Positions 8,431 to 17,265 of a DNA stretch of 64,000 nucleotides are shown one piece after another. Source of the stretch: Oscillospiraceae bacterium (GTDB taxonomy: Bacteria; Bacillota; Clostridia; Oscillospirales; Ruminococcaceae); contig JAEDHF010000001.1 of assembly GCA_016297165.1 (NCBI GenBank), forward strand, positions 1 through 64,000, written 5' to 3'. The notes beneath the pieces were generated by a model. That model made no database searches. It saw only the letters and a list, made by a program, of their open reading frames with translations, and was not told where the DNA came from. The translations under genes and the position numbers were made by a program. Each line of letters starts with the position of its first letter. The stretch's first letter is position 1.

Positions 8431-9675
8431 TTAGCCTACAATACCCGAACGTTCAACACCTTCGATAAAGTTTTTCTGAAGGAAGACATACATGATGAGA
8501 ATCGGGAGAATTGAGAGGAGACAGCCTGCCTCAATCCATACCATCCAGTCAGCGGGGTTACCTGTTGGCGTACCGTCGTTATAGTAAGCCGAAATTGTAT
8601 TGTAGAGGTTGCTTACCTGGAGGGCGATTGTGTTGGATTTCGAGAAGAACATACCCGAAACGTAGGAGTCGTTCCAGTACCATACTACCGAGAAGATAAA
8701 TACGGTAAGGAAGGAGTTGCTCGCGTTAGGAACCATAACCTTTACGAAGGTTTCGAAGGGTCCGCAGCCGTCAAGATATGCTGCGTCCTCAAGCTCCTTG
8801 GGAAGTCCTCTGAAGAACTGCCTGAAAAGGAAGATAAAGAGACCCGAACGGATACCGTTACAGAAGAATGCCTGTAAATAAAGTGCCCAGGGCGAGTCAG
8901 CAAGATTAACTGCTTCGCCGGTAATAAGGGTGCAGATTCCAAAGGGGTCAAAATATCTGAACTGCATGAACTGGGGGATAAGGATAACCTGCGTCGGTAC
9001 GATAATCTGAAGGATTACTATAGCGAACATAATACCCTTGCCCTTGAACTTGAATCGTGCAAAGCCGTAGCCTGTAATAGCGCAGGTTACAACCTGGATA
9101 AGGGAGCAGACCACGTTAACGCTTACCGTATCCCATACAAGCTTCGGATAATCGATAGCCATCCATGTGTCCTCGATATTACCTAAGGTAAAGGTTTTCG
9201 GAATCCACATGATTGACGGGTCGGTCATTTCCATCTGGGGTCTTATCGAGCAGGAAATCATATAGAGAATAGGATATACGACTACGAATGCAAGACCGAA
9301 GATAATAAGCGCACGGAAAATCGGCCATACCTTTTCGGAAACACGTCTGCCTAAAATATAGCGGTAATGCTTCTTTTCGGCTTCGTTATATCCACGGTAG
9401 TGGGTGATTATTTCCCAGCTGCTTACGTGATACTTGCTTAGTCTTTCCTTTTCTTCCTTTTTGAGCCTGCGCTTCGATTTTTTCTTTCCGTTCTCGTCGT
9501 AGAGGGAAATAGGAGCGTCACGGTGGACCGTCTCCTCTTCGGGCGCAGCCTCTACCGAGGCGATAACCTCGGCTTCTGCTGCTTCATTTGCTGTATTTGT
9601 TTCAACTGTTTCGGTTGTCTCGGGAGCAGCCTCGTCCGATACAACAACATCTTTTTCTAATTCGTTGTTATCCAT
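8431..9675 (-). CDS. Sugar-type ABC permease (CUT1, MalG-like), long N-terminal tail
   Basis: A 414-residue permease. The first ~115 residues are an unusual Glu/Ala/Thr-rich acidic tail followed by a Lys/Arg-rich patch. About six membrane helices follow, with the EAA loop EDAAYLDGCGPFETFVKVMV that docks an ATPase. It pairs with the MalF-like gene at 9692 (16-nt gap) as the second permease pair of the operon. CUT1 permeases normally import oligosaccharides with a MalK/MsmX ATPase, which this operon lacks. The tail is not usual for the family, and a similar one is on its partner. Confidence 0.88.
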   Translation of the reverse strand: MDNNELEKDVVVSDEAAPETTETVETNTANEAAEAEVIASVEAAPEEETVHRDAPISLYDENGKKKSKRRLKKEEKERLSKYHVSSWEIITHYRGYNEAEKKHYRYILGRRVSEKVWPIFRALIIFGLAFVVVYPILYMISCSIRPQMEMTDPSIMWIPKTFTLGNIEDTWMAIDYPKLVWDTVSVNVVCSLIQVVTCAITGYGFARFKFKGKGIMFAIVILQIIVPTQVILIPQFMQFRYFDPFGICTLITGEAVNLADSPWALYLQAFFCNGIRSGLFIFLFRQFFRGLPKELEDAAYLDGCGPFETFVKVMVPNASNSFLTVFIFSVVWYWNDSYVSGMFFSKSNTIALQVSNLYNTISAYYNDGTPTGNPADWMVWIEAGCLLSILPILIMYVFLQKNFIEGVERSGIVG

Positions 9676-9691
9676 TGAAGTTCCTCCTTAA

Positions 9692-10852
9692 TTAGTCAAC
9701 CTGATAGAAAATGAATCTTGATACAATAGCGGAAATAATAGCGAGAACTACTGCTACGATAGCGAAGTATGCCCACGCCATAGCTGCGGAATAACCATAG
9801 TCCCAGGTCTTAACGTAATCCATAACCTGCTTCATTACGGGGTTATCCGACTTAATAAAGGCGTCGATAACCGTATAAATGAGGTTTACGAAGATCATAG
9901 GAGAAATGGTCGGGAAGGTAATCTTCCAGAAGAATTCCCAGCCTGTTGCACCCTCCATAGACGCCGCTTCCTTTGCGGAGGTAGGAATCTGCTGGAGTGC
10001 GGAAATAAAGATAAGAATCTGGATACCCGAATCCCAGATAAGGTTTAGGATTGTTCCCGTAACCTCCTGGAAGGTGTCCGCTAAGGACTGGCTTATGTTG
10101 TTAAGTCCCATGAACTGCAGGAACTCCTGCACGAAGTCCGTTTTAAAGAGGGCGCTGAACTGTGACGCGTCGGAGATACCCTTCGATAGCATATCACCGT
10201 TAATAACCGATAGTACAGGTCCCGTCGCTATAAGTACCGGCAGGAAGAATACCGCACGGGCTAAGGTTCTGCCCTTGAATTTTCCGTTTAAGAGGAGAGC
10301 TACGAAGAGGGAGAATACGAGTACGAGAGGTACTGTATATGCCGTTTCAACCAGAGAGTCAACGAGATTCTTAGGATAATCGGAGTTGACTGTGAACGCC
10401 CACTTATAGTTTCCGAAGTCGTTCCATTCGGTATAGATACCGGGGCCCGTCATTCCGTAGGCCTCCATCTTTGCTACGTCGCTGGCGCTGACCATCTCTG
10501 TTTTGGAGAAGGAGTACCAGAGGGACTGACAGAGGGGGATAAGGAACATATAGATTACGCCCACAACCCAGAGTGCCACGAAGCCGTAGCCGTAAAGACC
10601 CTTTTTCTTTTCGTAGGAAATACGTGAGGTTTTAATCTCTTTAACCTCCCGTGGCTTTCTTCTTCTTATGTCAACCTCGCCCTCTGCATTAAGAGCGGCG
10701 GCGGAGGCAGTCATATGAACAGCAGCCTTTTTCTTCGGCGCTTCTTCGATTACCTCGGTAGCGGGAGCTTCGGGAGCGTTTTCGACTGCTTCAACGATTT
10801 CTTCGGAAGCTTCAGCAGCTTCTTCCTTCTTTTCAAGTTCAAAATCGCTCAT
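9692..10852 (-). CDS. Sugar-type ABC permease (CUT1, MalF-like), long N-terminal tail
   Basis: A 386-residue permease. About 85 N-terminal residues are Glu/Ala-rich, then basic (RRRKPREVKEIK), then come six or more membrane helices. The EAA loop EAASMEGATGWEFFWKITFP marks the ATPase contact. Its ATG overlaps the stop codon of the DUF5696-type gene (TAATG), so the two are coupled. With the 8431 gene it forms a complete permease pair; the other pair lies at 15409/16313. Substrate unknown. Confidence 0.88.
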   Translation of the reverse strand: MSDFELEKKEEAAEASEEIVEAVENAPEAPATEVIEEAPKKKAAVHMTASAAALNAEGEVDIRRRKPREVKEIKTSRISYEKKKGLYGYGFVALWVVGVIYMFLIPLCQSLWYSFSKTEMVSASDVAKMEAYGMTGPGIYTEWNDFGNYKWAFTVNSDYPKNLVDSLVETAYTVPLVLVFSLFVALLLNGKFKGRTLARAVFFLPVLIATGPVLSVINGDMLSKGISDASQFSALFKTDFVQEFLQFMGLNNISQSLADTFQEVTGTILNLIWDSGIQILIFISALQQIPTSAKEAASMEGATGWEFFWKITFPTISPMIFVNLIYTVIDAFIKSDNPVMKQVMDYVKTWDYGYSAAMAWAYFAIVAVVLAIISAIVSRFIFYQVD

Positions 10853-13179
10853 TATTCACCAACCCCCAATCCGTAACCGCTAAGGTCAACATTCTTACCG
10901 TTTACCTTAACCTCTGCGGTTTCTAAATTTACATAAATAGTAGTTCCGTTATCGAAGCTTGTTTCGATTTCCTTGCTGTTTATACGGTTATAGCCGGTAA
11001 TCTTGGCTTCCGAAACGGAAGAAATAACGTCGTCGAAAAGCTTATATTCATTAGTCGCATTATCGATCCAGCCCTGATAGTAGCTGTAGTAAAGGGTATC
11101 ATAATCGCTGTCTGCGAACTTATTAGGCTTCTCGTACATCATTTCGTAATGTATGGGAGTACCTGTTGCGAGGGCAAGGAGCCTTAACTCTCTTGCGTCG
11201 GCGCTTCTGTTGATAGCCTTTGTTGTATAGGGAACAAGACCGTGGAGAACCATTTCTGCGAAAGGAATATCATAGTCGAAAATATCATAGTTGGAGGAAT
11301 AAAGGGGAACATCCTTGATATAATCGCTGTACTTAAGCATATACTGGTTAGCGTTTTCGGAGAGAATTGTAAGTCCGCTGTCCTTGAGCTTCTGATAGCC
11401 CTCCTGAAGAATATTGATTGTATCCTCTCTTACGAAGTATTCTCTTCCGTCCTTATTATAGCGGCTGAAATCGCTGTAAAGGGTGTTGGCAGCCTGATTG
11501 AGGGAAATTCCCTCTGCTCCTTCTTCTCTGAAGGTGTTGGAAAGCTTGTTGAAGATATCCTCGAAGTAATAGGGAGAGAGAATTGTCCAGGAAGCCTTTA
11601 CGAGATGAGGTAAGCCGAAGGCGAGCTCGAAGGGAGTCTGGGTAGCGTATGCCTTTGTAATCTGCTTTGACGCATTAAGAGTAAAGGAATAGCCGTTGCC
11701 CGACTTCTTGAATTCCATGATATCACAGCTGGGGAAGATTTCGTAGCCCTTTTCCTTTATGTAGCTGTAAAGCTTCTGATAGTCATTCTTGCCGCCTAAA
11801 AGACCCGAATACTGGAAGTTGCAGGCTACATCTCCCACAATTCCTGCGGTATTGAAGTCCTCGTAGATAATCTTGATGTCGGTAATACCCTTTTCCTCAA
11901 CAAGCTTGATGATTTCGAGAGCCTGTTTATAGGTAGTAGCGGCAGTTTCGATTTCAACGGGGAAGCCTAAAACCGACTGGGTCTTGGTTGTACCGCCGAA
12001 GAGAGTAAGATAGAAGGGCGCGCTGTCTGCCTTTGTCTTTTTCTCTACGCCGATAGTACCTGTAAGATAATTTCTGTAAACCTCGGCAACGTCTGTATAA
12101 TCCAGATCGCCGCTTATGGGATAATAGGTTGTGCTTAAGTCTCCCGTCTTGATACCGTTAGCTTCGAAAACGGTAAGGGGCACATCGCTGTTACCCATAT
12201 AATACTTATCGGTTGATCTTACGCTGTATTCGAACCAGCAGTTATTGAGGTCGGTAACGTTCTGTCCCGTAACGGTAGCATGAATGCTGCTGTATGCGTC
12301 GCCGTCGGTAGAGATAATAACGAGACCGTTATCCTCGGCTTCGCCCTTATTTATTCTCGCCATAACGGGCATTGTTACATCCTCGACAACAGGTTCTGCT
12401 GCAAGCAAGCCTATCGCAAGGTCTCTTCCGTAAACCTTAGCCTCATAGGTGTTGTTGTCACCGTAGGCAGTACCGTTATTGTAGTTTATTACTGCGCCGG
12501 AGCCGTCGGGAACAATCATATAGCCGTCGGTTGTTCTGTCGGTACCGCCGAAGTTTTCGAGAACGTTAACGGAAAGAAGCTGGTAGCCGGGACCCTCGTC
12601 TGTTGTTTCGGTACGGGCCTCTACTATTTCATTATAGGGAACGGTAGCGGTAAAGCTTCCGTCGCTGTTGATAACTACCTCGAGAGGAATCGTTATCATA
12701 TATTTTTCGTATTCGAAGGTAAACTTTACGCCGTTTTCGATAGGGGTAGCCTTCTTCTTTACGTTTTTCTCGTGGGAAATCTTCGAAGGCTCAACAGACT
12801 TACTGTCAGTCGGAACTACGTCGATAGAGATAAGGCTGTTTCTCTTGTTTACCTGTGTTTTGTTACTATCGCTTGTGTTAAAGAAGCTTGACCACCAGAT
12901 ATAGCCGTTTTCCTTATTCTTGACTGCGAAGGTGCATTCCTTTTTGTCGGCATAAAGGGCTATTTTACTGTTTTCAGCCATAAGCTCCATACTGCTGAAG
13001 GCATCTTCCTCGGTTACGAATACTCCCGATTCCGTTACAACCTCTTCAGCGGCAGCTGTTGTTTCAGCTTCTGCTGCGGTAACCTCAGGCGATTCCGACC
13101 ATACGGGAACCGCTGCCGACGAAAGGGCAAGTACTGCCGCAAGAGAAGCGCATAACAGCTTTTTCTTAGATTTAAGCAT
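10852..13179 (-). CDS. Secreted DUF5696-type protein
   Basis: A 775-residue protein with a clear signal peptide (MLKSKKKLLCASLAAVLALS, likely cleavage near SES) and an acidic Ala/Thr/Glu linker. The body starts with beta-rich segments (YADKKECTFAVKNKENGYIW). The central part reads like a TIM-barrel of the glycosidase superfamily (QALEIIKLVEEKGITDIKII, then DIMEFKKSG), and short beta strands end it. I recall this architecture as DUF5696; no enzymatic activity is established for it to my knowledge. It sits between the Yip1-type gene and the second permease pair, so it probably binds or trims the transported polymer outside the cell. That role is inference. Confidence 0.75.
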   Translation of the reverse strand: MLKSKKKLLCASLAAVLALSSAAVPVWSESPEVTAAEAETTAAAEEVVTESGVFVTEEDAFSSMELMAENSKIALYADKKECTFAVKNKENGYIWWSSFFNTSDSNKTQVNKRNSLISIDVVPTDSKSVEPSKISHEKNVKKKATPIENGVKFTFEYEKYMITIPLEVVINSDGSFTATVPYNEIVEARTETTDEGPGYQLLSVNVLENFGGTDRTTDGYMIVPDGSGAVINYNNGTAYGDNNTYEAKVYGRDLAIGLLAAEPVVEDVTMPVMARINKGEAEDNGLVIISTDGDAYSSIHATVTGQNVTDLNNCWFEYSVRSTDKYYMGNSDVPLTVFEANGIKTGDLSTTYYPISGDLDYTDVAEVYRNYLTGTIGVEKKTKADSAPFYLTLFGGTTKTQSVLGFPVEIETAATTYKQALEIIKLVEEKGITDIKIIYEDFNTAGIVGDVACNFQYSGLLGGKNDYQKLYSYIKEKGYEIFPSCDIMEFKKSGNGYSFTLNASKQITKAYATQTPFELAFGLPHLVKASWTILSPYYFEDIFNKLSNTFREEGAEGISLNQAANTLYSDFSRYNKDGREYFVREDTINILQEGYQKLKDSGLTILSENANQYMLKYSDYIKDVPLYSSNYDIFDYDIPFAEMVLHGLVPYTTKAINRSADARELRLLALATGTPIHYEMMYEKPNKFADSDYDTLYYSYYQGWIDNATNEYKLFDDVISSVSEAKITGYNRINSKEIETSFDNGTTIYVNLETAEVKVNGKNVDLSGYGLGVGE

Positions 13180-13227
13180 TTTTACACCACCATTTTATAA
13201 ATTCAAGGTTTAAGTATTCGTTTTACG

Positions 13228-13866
13228 CTAAATACTGAATCGGTACATAAGCTCGGTATAAACGGAGTAAACGAAAACGAATACCTGCTGGAATAACGTT
13301 AGTAAAAGTATTGCGAGGAAGAGGATGATTGCCATAGCGACTACCGTAAAGAACATAGCCAAAAGGGTTTTCGGGAGGGAGTACTGATGAACGGTTTTCA
13401 TAGCCGAAATCATCAGTATAACCGACCAGCCCATTCCAAGGTAACGGAAGAAGGTGATAAAGCCTCCTTCTGTAATTAAAAGGCAGTTACTTGCGATTAT
13501 AATTATAATCTCGCTTACGAGATAAGGAATAAGGGCATAGGCGGAAACACAGAAGATATTCTTCATAGTTCCCTCGCCGTCGAAGAGGGTACAAAGGGAC
13601 CAGTTACCGACTACCCAGGTAAGGAAGAGGATAACCGAGGAGGAGAAATAGGGGATAATATTGAATACCTTAACGTAGGTTCTGTTGAAAAGGAAGCCCG
13701 TGAGCTGAGCGCTGCAGACGCTTATGATAAAGAAGGCGGCAACGATAACCCAGGCAACCTTCATATTATAGCCCTTTTTCCATCTTAAATCGTCATAGCC
13801 CTCAAAGGGATGAGCTACTACATAAAAAGGCCATTTCCATGCAGGTAAATCCAAATCAAATCTCAT
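13228..13866 (-). CDS. Yip1/DUF1282-family membrane protein
   Basis: A 212-residue protein whose N-terminus (FYVVAHPFEGYDDLRWKKGY) and five hydrophobic helices match the bacterial Yip1-domain family. Its ATG overlaps the stop of the NHL/TPR gene by one base (TAATG). Family members are multi-pass proteins of unclear function, often found inside ABC-transporter operons of Clostridia. It may be a membrane assembly partner for the permeases or the NHL/TPR protein. Confidence 0.8.
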   Translation of the reverse strand: MRFDLDLPAWKWPFYVVAHPFEGYDDLRWKKGYNMKVAWVIVAAFFIISVCSAQLTGFLFNRTYVKVFNIIPYFSSSVILFLTWVVGNWSLCTLFDGEGTMKNIFCVSAYALIPYLVSEIIIIIASNCLLITEGGFITFFRYLGMGWSVILMISAMKTVHQYSLPKTLLAMFFTVVAMAIILFLAILLLTLFQQVFVFVYSVYTELMYRFSI

Positions 13867-15383
13867 TACTTGGTACCTCCTTTTGCCTTTTTCTTTTTAC
13901 GACCCCTGATGAAGCTGATTGTTGCAATAATAAGTACCAGTCCGAGAACAATAAGCATCATCCAGTTGAAGTTTGCTCTGATAAACTCGATTCTGAAGCT
14001 CTTGAAGGCTCTGTTATAGCCGCCTCTCGAGTTGCGGTAGAAGTAGTCGAGGGCAGTCTTATAATCACCCTGGTTAAGATAAGCGTTACCGAGACCGATA
14101 TAGGCGAGCCAGTAGTTTGCGTCACGGCGGAGTACCTCTTCCCAGGGACCCTTTGCCTCGTCGTAAAGACCCTCGTTAAAGAGGTAGATAGCCTCCTGAA
14201 CGATTGCGCCGAATTCCGTCTGTCTGAAAGCGGTAATGCTGTTCTTACGGGAATCTACAACATAAACCTTACCTTCGAAGGTTTCGATTGCGGAAACGGA
14301 GGTGAAGGTACCCTTCTGGGTGCCCTTCGTACCGAAGATAAAGAGAAGGTCACATTCGTTTGTGTACTGGAAAACTCTGCCTGTTGCGAAGTCGAGAAGG
14401 TAGATATTTCCCTGCTCGTCGATATCTACGTCGGTAATCGCCGAAGCGTAGGTTTTACCCTTATAGTATCTTGCGGAGGCATCGCCGTAGGTGTACTGGT
14501 CATAGCCTAAGTTGGTGAAAATATTGGTACCTGCCGGGTTAAGCTTTTTAAGTACGTCGGTATCTGCGGACTTATTTTCCGTTACGGTATAGATAAAGCC
14601 TTCATTATCTATATCCATATTTGCGATTTCAATAGCAACCGAACGGCGCATAGCGATAATCTGTTCTCTTGTATAAATAAGCTTCCAGAACTGCTGTGCG
14701 ATAACCTCTGCCGTAGCCTCAACTCGGTTTGCACCGTAGTAGCCGTTAAAGGAGCCGTCTGCGGAGAACTGAACCGCACCCTGTGTAATAGAGGGGACGA
14801 TAACGTAAACGTTGAAGGCGTTATCTACGATTACCTTTTCGGGGTTAAAGGTTGTCTTTGCGTCATATACGTCGCTGGAGGGACGGATATACTCCATAAC
14901 AATCTGGAGCTCCTCGTCGAAGGCTACGACTCTGTTGTTGTCGTAGTCGGCAACATATATAAAGGTATTACCGTCGTTATCGGTTCTAACGTAGATACCC
15001 TGGGGGGAATTAAAGGTTGTTTTCTTAATCTGGCTCTTCTCCTCGGGGAAAATCTCGCCGTAGGTAAGAGTATCTATTACTTTTCCGTTTTTAAAATTCT
15101 TATCGGTTAAGATAATTCTGTTATTCTTGCTATCGGCGATATAGAAGTTACCGGTTTCCTGGTGAACGAAGATATCGCTGGGCTCGGATAAAGCGCCTAC
15201 GCCTATATCCTCACCAGTATATACCTCATCAACGACGAAACCGTTCTGTGAGGGAATCGGGTCGCCCCACCAGTCATAGTTATAGCCTATGAAGGGCTCG
15301 TCGGCAGAAGCCGTAACAGCAAGGGCAGAAACCGCTATTGCAGCCGTGGCTAATACAGCCGTAAGCTTTTTCATAAACGTCAT
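13866..15383 (-). CDS. Secreted, C-terminally anchored NHL-repeat / TPR protein
   Basis: I start at MTFMKKLTAVL, 9 nt behind an AGAAAGGA site, rather than the upstream ATG. A signal peptide (cleavage near ASA-DEP) leads into NHL/beta-propeller blades (GVGALSEPSDIFVHQETGNF, SPQGIYVRTDNDGNTFIYVA, DVDIDEQGNIYLLDFATGRV). A short TPR pair follows (ANYWLAYIGLGNAYLNQGDY), then a membrane helix (MMLIVLGLVLIIATISF) and a Lys/Arg-rich inner tail. The propeller should thus face outward at the membrane, as a binding scaffold near the transporter. The ligand is unknown. Confidence 0.82.
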   Translation of the reverse strand: MTFMKKLTAVLATAAIAVSALAVTASADEPFIGYNYDWWGDPIPSQNGFVVDEVYTGEDIGVGALSEPSDIFVHQETGNFYIADSKNNRIILTDKNFKNGKVIDTLTYGEIFPEEKSQIKKTTFNSPQGIYVRTDNDGNTFIYVADYDNNRVVAFDEELQIVMEYIRPSSDVYDAKTTFNPEKVIVDNAFNVYVIVPSITQGAVQFSADGSFNGYYGANRVEATAEVIAQQFWKLIYTREQIIAMRRSVAIEIANMDIDNEGFIYTVTENKSADTDVLKKLNPAGTNIFTNLGYDQYTYGDASARYYKGKTYASAITDVDIDEQGNIYLLDFATGRVFQYTNECDLLFIFGTKGTQKGTFTSVSAIETFEGKVYVVDSRKNSITAFRQTEFGAIVQEAIYLFNEGLYDEAKGPWEEVLRRDANYWLAYIGLGNAYLNQGDYKTALDYFYRNSRGGYNRAFKSFRIEFIRANFNWMMLIVLGLVLIIATISFIRGRKKKKAKGGTK

Positions 15384-15408
15384 TAAAATCATTCCTTTCT
15401 TCATAAAT

Positions 15409-16269
15409 TTAATCCTTAAGACCGCTCTGTGCCATAGTTTCTACAACCGAACTCTGGCAGAGGACGAATATCAGCATCGGCGGAATCATCAGAATTACCG
15501 TAGCTGCTGCGGCAACGCCTGCACGGGCGATACCGGAAGCGCTTATCTGCTGCAATACTGTAGGAATAGGTTTCAATGCTTCGTTATAGATAAAGGAATA
15601 ACCGTTAATCTGCCAAGCGCCGTTAAAGGCGAAAATCATAAGCGTCAGCCAGGCAGGCTTAACATTAGGCATTACTATCTGCCAGCAGATTCTTACCTGA
15701 CCTGCGCCGTCGAGGTAAGCCGCCTCAATAAGGGCGTCGGGAAGCTGACCGATAAACTGTCTCATAAGGAAGAGACCCATTGATGTTGCGATATAGGGGA
15801 GTGTGATTGCGAGGTATGTATCGATGATACCGATTGTTGCCATTACGATGTACTGCATTATATAAAGTACGGTACTTGTAAAGAGAAGGGTTACCTCGAT
15901 AATCTTGTTGAGTGCGTTTCTTCCGGGGAACTTTACCTTAGCTAAGGCATAAGCTGCGGAGGAGGAGAAAATAAGCTGTGCTACCGTTACAACAACAGCT
16001 ACGAAAACCGAGTTGAAGATATAACGGCTGAAGGGAACCCACATATTCGAAGCCGTATTTATAAGGTCAACGAAGTTCTGGTTTGTGGGCGCCATAGCGT
16101 AAAGCTTAGGCGGGAAGAGGAACAGTTCCTCCGGGGGCTTGATGGACTGAACTGCCGAAAGATAAATCGGAAACAGCATAAACAGTCCGAGTAAGGTTAA
16201 GAGTATAAATATAGCTATGTCGCCGCCGCGGCTTCCGCCATACTTTTTTCTGGATTTTTTTATCCTCAT
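15409..16269 (-). CDS. Sugar-type ABC permease (CUT1, MalG-like)
   Basis: A 286-residue permease of ordinary family length with six membrane helices. The EAA loop reads EAAYLDGAGQVRICWQIVMP. A basic N-terminus (RIKKSRKKYGG) is followed by the typical LLTLLGLFMLFPIYLSAVQS helix. It pairs with the MalF-like gene at 16313 (43-nt gap) and follows the solute-binding protein, which is the standard CUT1 import order. The end of the gene lies 25 nt from the NHL/TPR start. Confidence 0.92.
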   Translation of the reverse strand: MRIKKSRKKYGGSRGGDIAIFILLTLLGLFMLFPIYLSAVQSIKPPEELFLFPPKLYAMAPTNQNFVDLINTASNMWVPFSRYIFNSVFVAVVVTVAQLIFSSSAAYALAKVKFPGRNALNKIIEVTLLFTSTVLYIMQYIVMATIGIIDTYLAITLPYIATSMGLFLMRQFIGQLPDALIEAAYLDGAGQVRICWQIVMPNVKPAWLTLMIFAFNGAWQINGYSFIYNEALKPIPTVLQQISASGIARAGVAAAATVILMIPPMLIFVLCQSSVVETMAQSGLKD

Positions 16270-16312
16270 GACTACCGTCCTTTCGATAATTTAAGATTTT
16301 TTGGCGTCCGCC

Positions 16313-17248
16313 TTAGTCAAGGAACTTTCCGAGCACCTTTTTGATTGCCCAGTTAGCTATAAGCATTACAGCGAACAGAATAAAGCATATTGCCGAAGAA
16401 TAGCCCATTTCGTATCTTATTGAGCCGTAGTCGAAAGCGTGAGTCATAATTGTATGACCTGCGTAGTCGGTAGTAGGGAATGCGGTAAGCATACGTCCGA
16501 TATCGCCTGCCGTAAAGGAGGAGGTAATCTGCATAACCGCTGCGAACATAAGCTGGGGTCCCATAGCGGGGATTGTAACGTAGATAAGCTCCTGGCCTCT
16601 GTTCTTGATGCCCTCGATAGCGCCTGCCTCGTAGCGGTCACGGGGAATACCCTGAAGACCTGCACGGATTGCAAGGAAGCCTGCGCCGAGAGCCATCCAG
16701 AGCTGTACTACTATAAGTACGCCCATGATGTAGTTTGCGTCGGTGAGCCACTGGATTGCTCCGTTTGTGATACCGAGGTCGATAAGGTAAGCGTTTGCAA
16801 TACCGTAGGTATCACCGGAGAAGATTAACTGCCAGGTGGTATAGATGTTACCTGCAAGGGTAGGAGCGTAGAAAACGAAGGTAAATATGGTCTTAAGGGG
16901 TCCGGGAAGCTCGTTAATGAGCCACGCTAAGATAAAGCAGAGGAAGTAGCTTAAGGGACCCGTAACTACTGCGAAAACGAGAGTATTTTCGATAGCCTTA
17001 AGGAAAACCTCGTCCTCGAGGAAGAGGGAGTAGAAGTTGCTTAGTCCCACCCACCTCGGGAATTCCGCCATATTGAAGTTCGTAAAGCCCATAGGAAGGG
17101 AGATACAAACCGGTACAATCATAAAGATAAAGAATAAAACGAAATAAGGAGCGATAAGTCCGTAAACGCCTTTATTCTTTTTCATTTCTCTCAAGGTATA
17201 TCGGAATTTATTATCTTCGATATACAATGACTTTTCTTTGTTAGCCAA
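16313..17248 (-). CDS. Sugar-type ABC permease (CUT1, MalF-like), TTG start
   Basis: A 311-residue permease with six membrane helices and EAA loop EAGAIEGIKNRGQELIYVTI. The start codon is TTG, 8 nt behind a full AGGAGG site. It is next to the solute-binding protein gene (17-nt gap) and pairs with the permease at 15409. Confidence 0.92.
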   Translation of the reverse strand: MANKEKSLYIEDNKFRYTLREMKKNKGVYGLIAPYFVLFFIFMIVPVCISLPMGFTNFNMAEFPRWVGLSNFYSLFLEDEVFLKAIENTLVFAVVTGPLSYFLCFILAWLINELPGPLKTIFTFVFYAPTLAGNIYTTWQLIFSGDTYGIANAYLIDLGITNGAIQWLTDANYIMGVLIVVQLWMALGAGFLAIRAGLQGIPRDRYEAGAIEGIKNRGQELIYVTIPAMGPQLMFAAVMQITSSFTAGDIGRMLTAFPTTDYAGHTIMTHAFDYGSIRYEMGYSSAICFILFAVMLIANWAIKKVLGKFLD

Positions 17249-17265
17249 AACTGATTCCTCCTATA

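Noticed and set aside
8109..8514. Short plus-strand frames in 8109-8514
   Set aside because: They run through the promoter, the AT-rich repeat and a terminator; nothing coding-like is seen.
12280..12891. 203-residue open frame antisense to the DUF5696-type gene
   Set aside because: It lies wholly inside a real gene and has Cys/Val/Gly-rich shadow composition.
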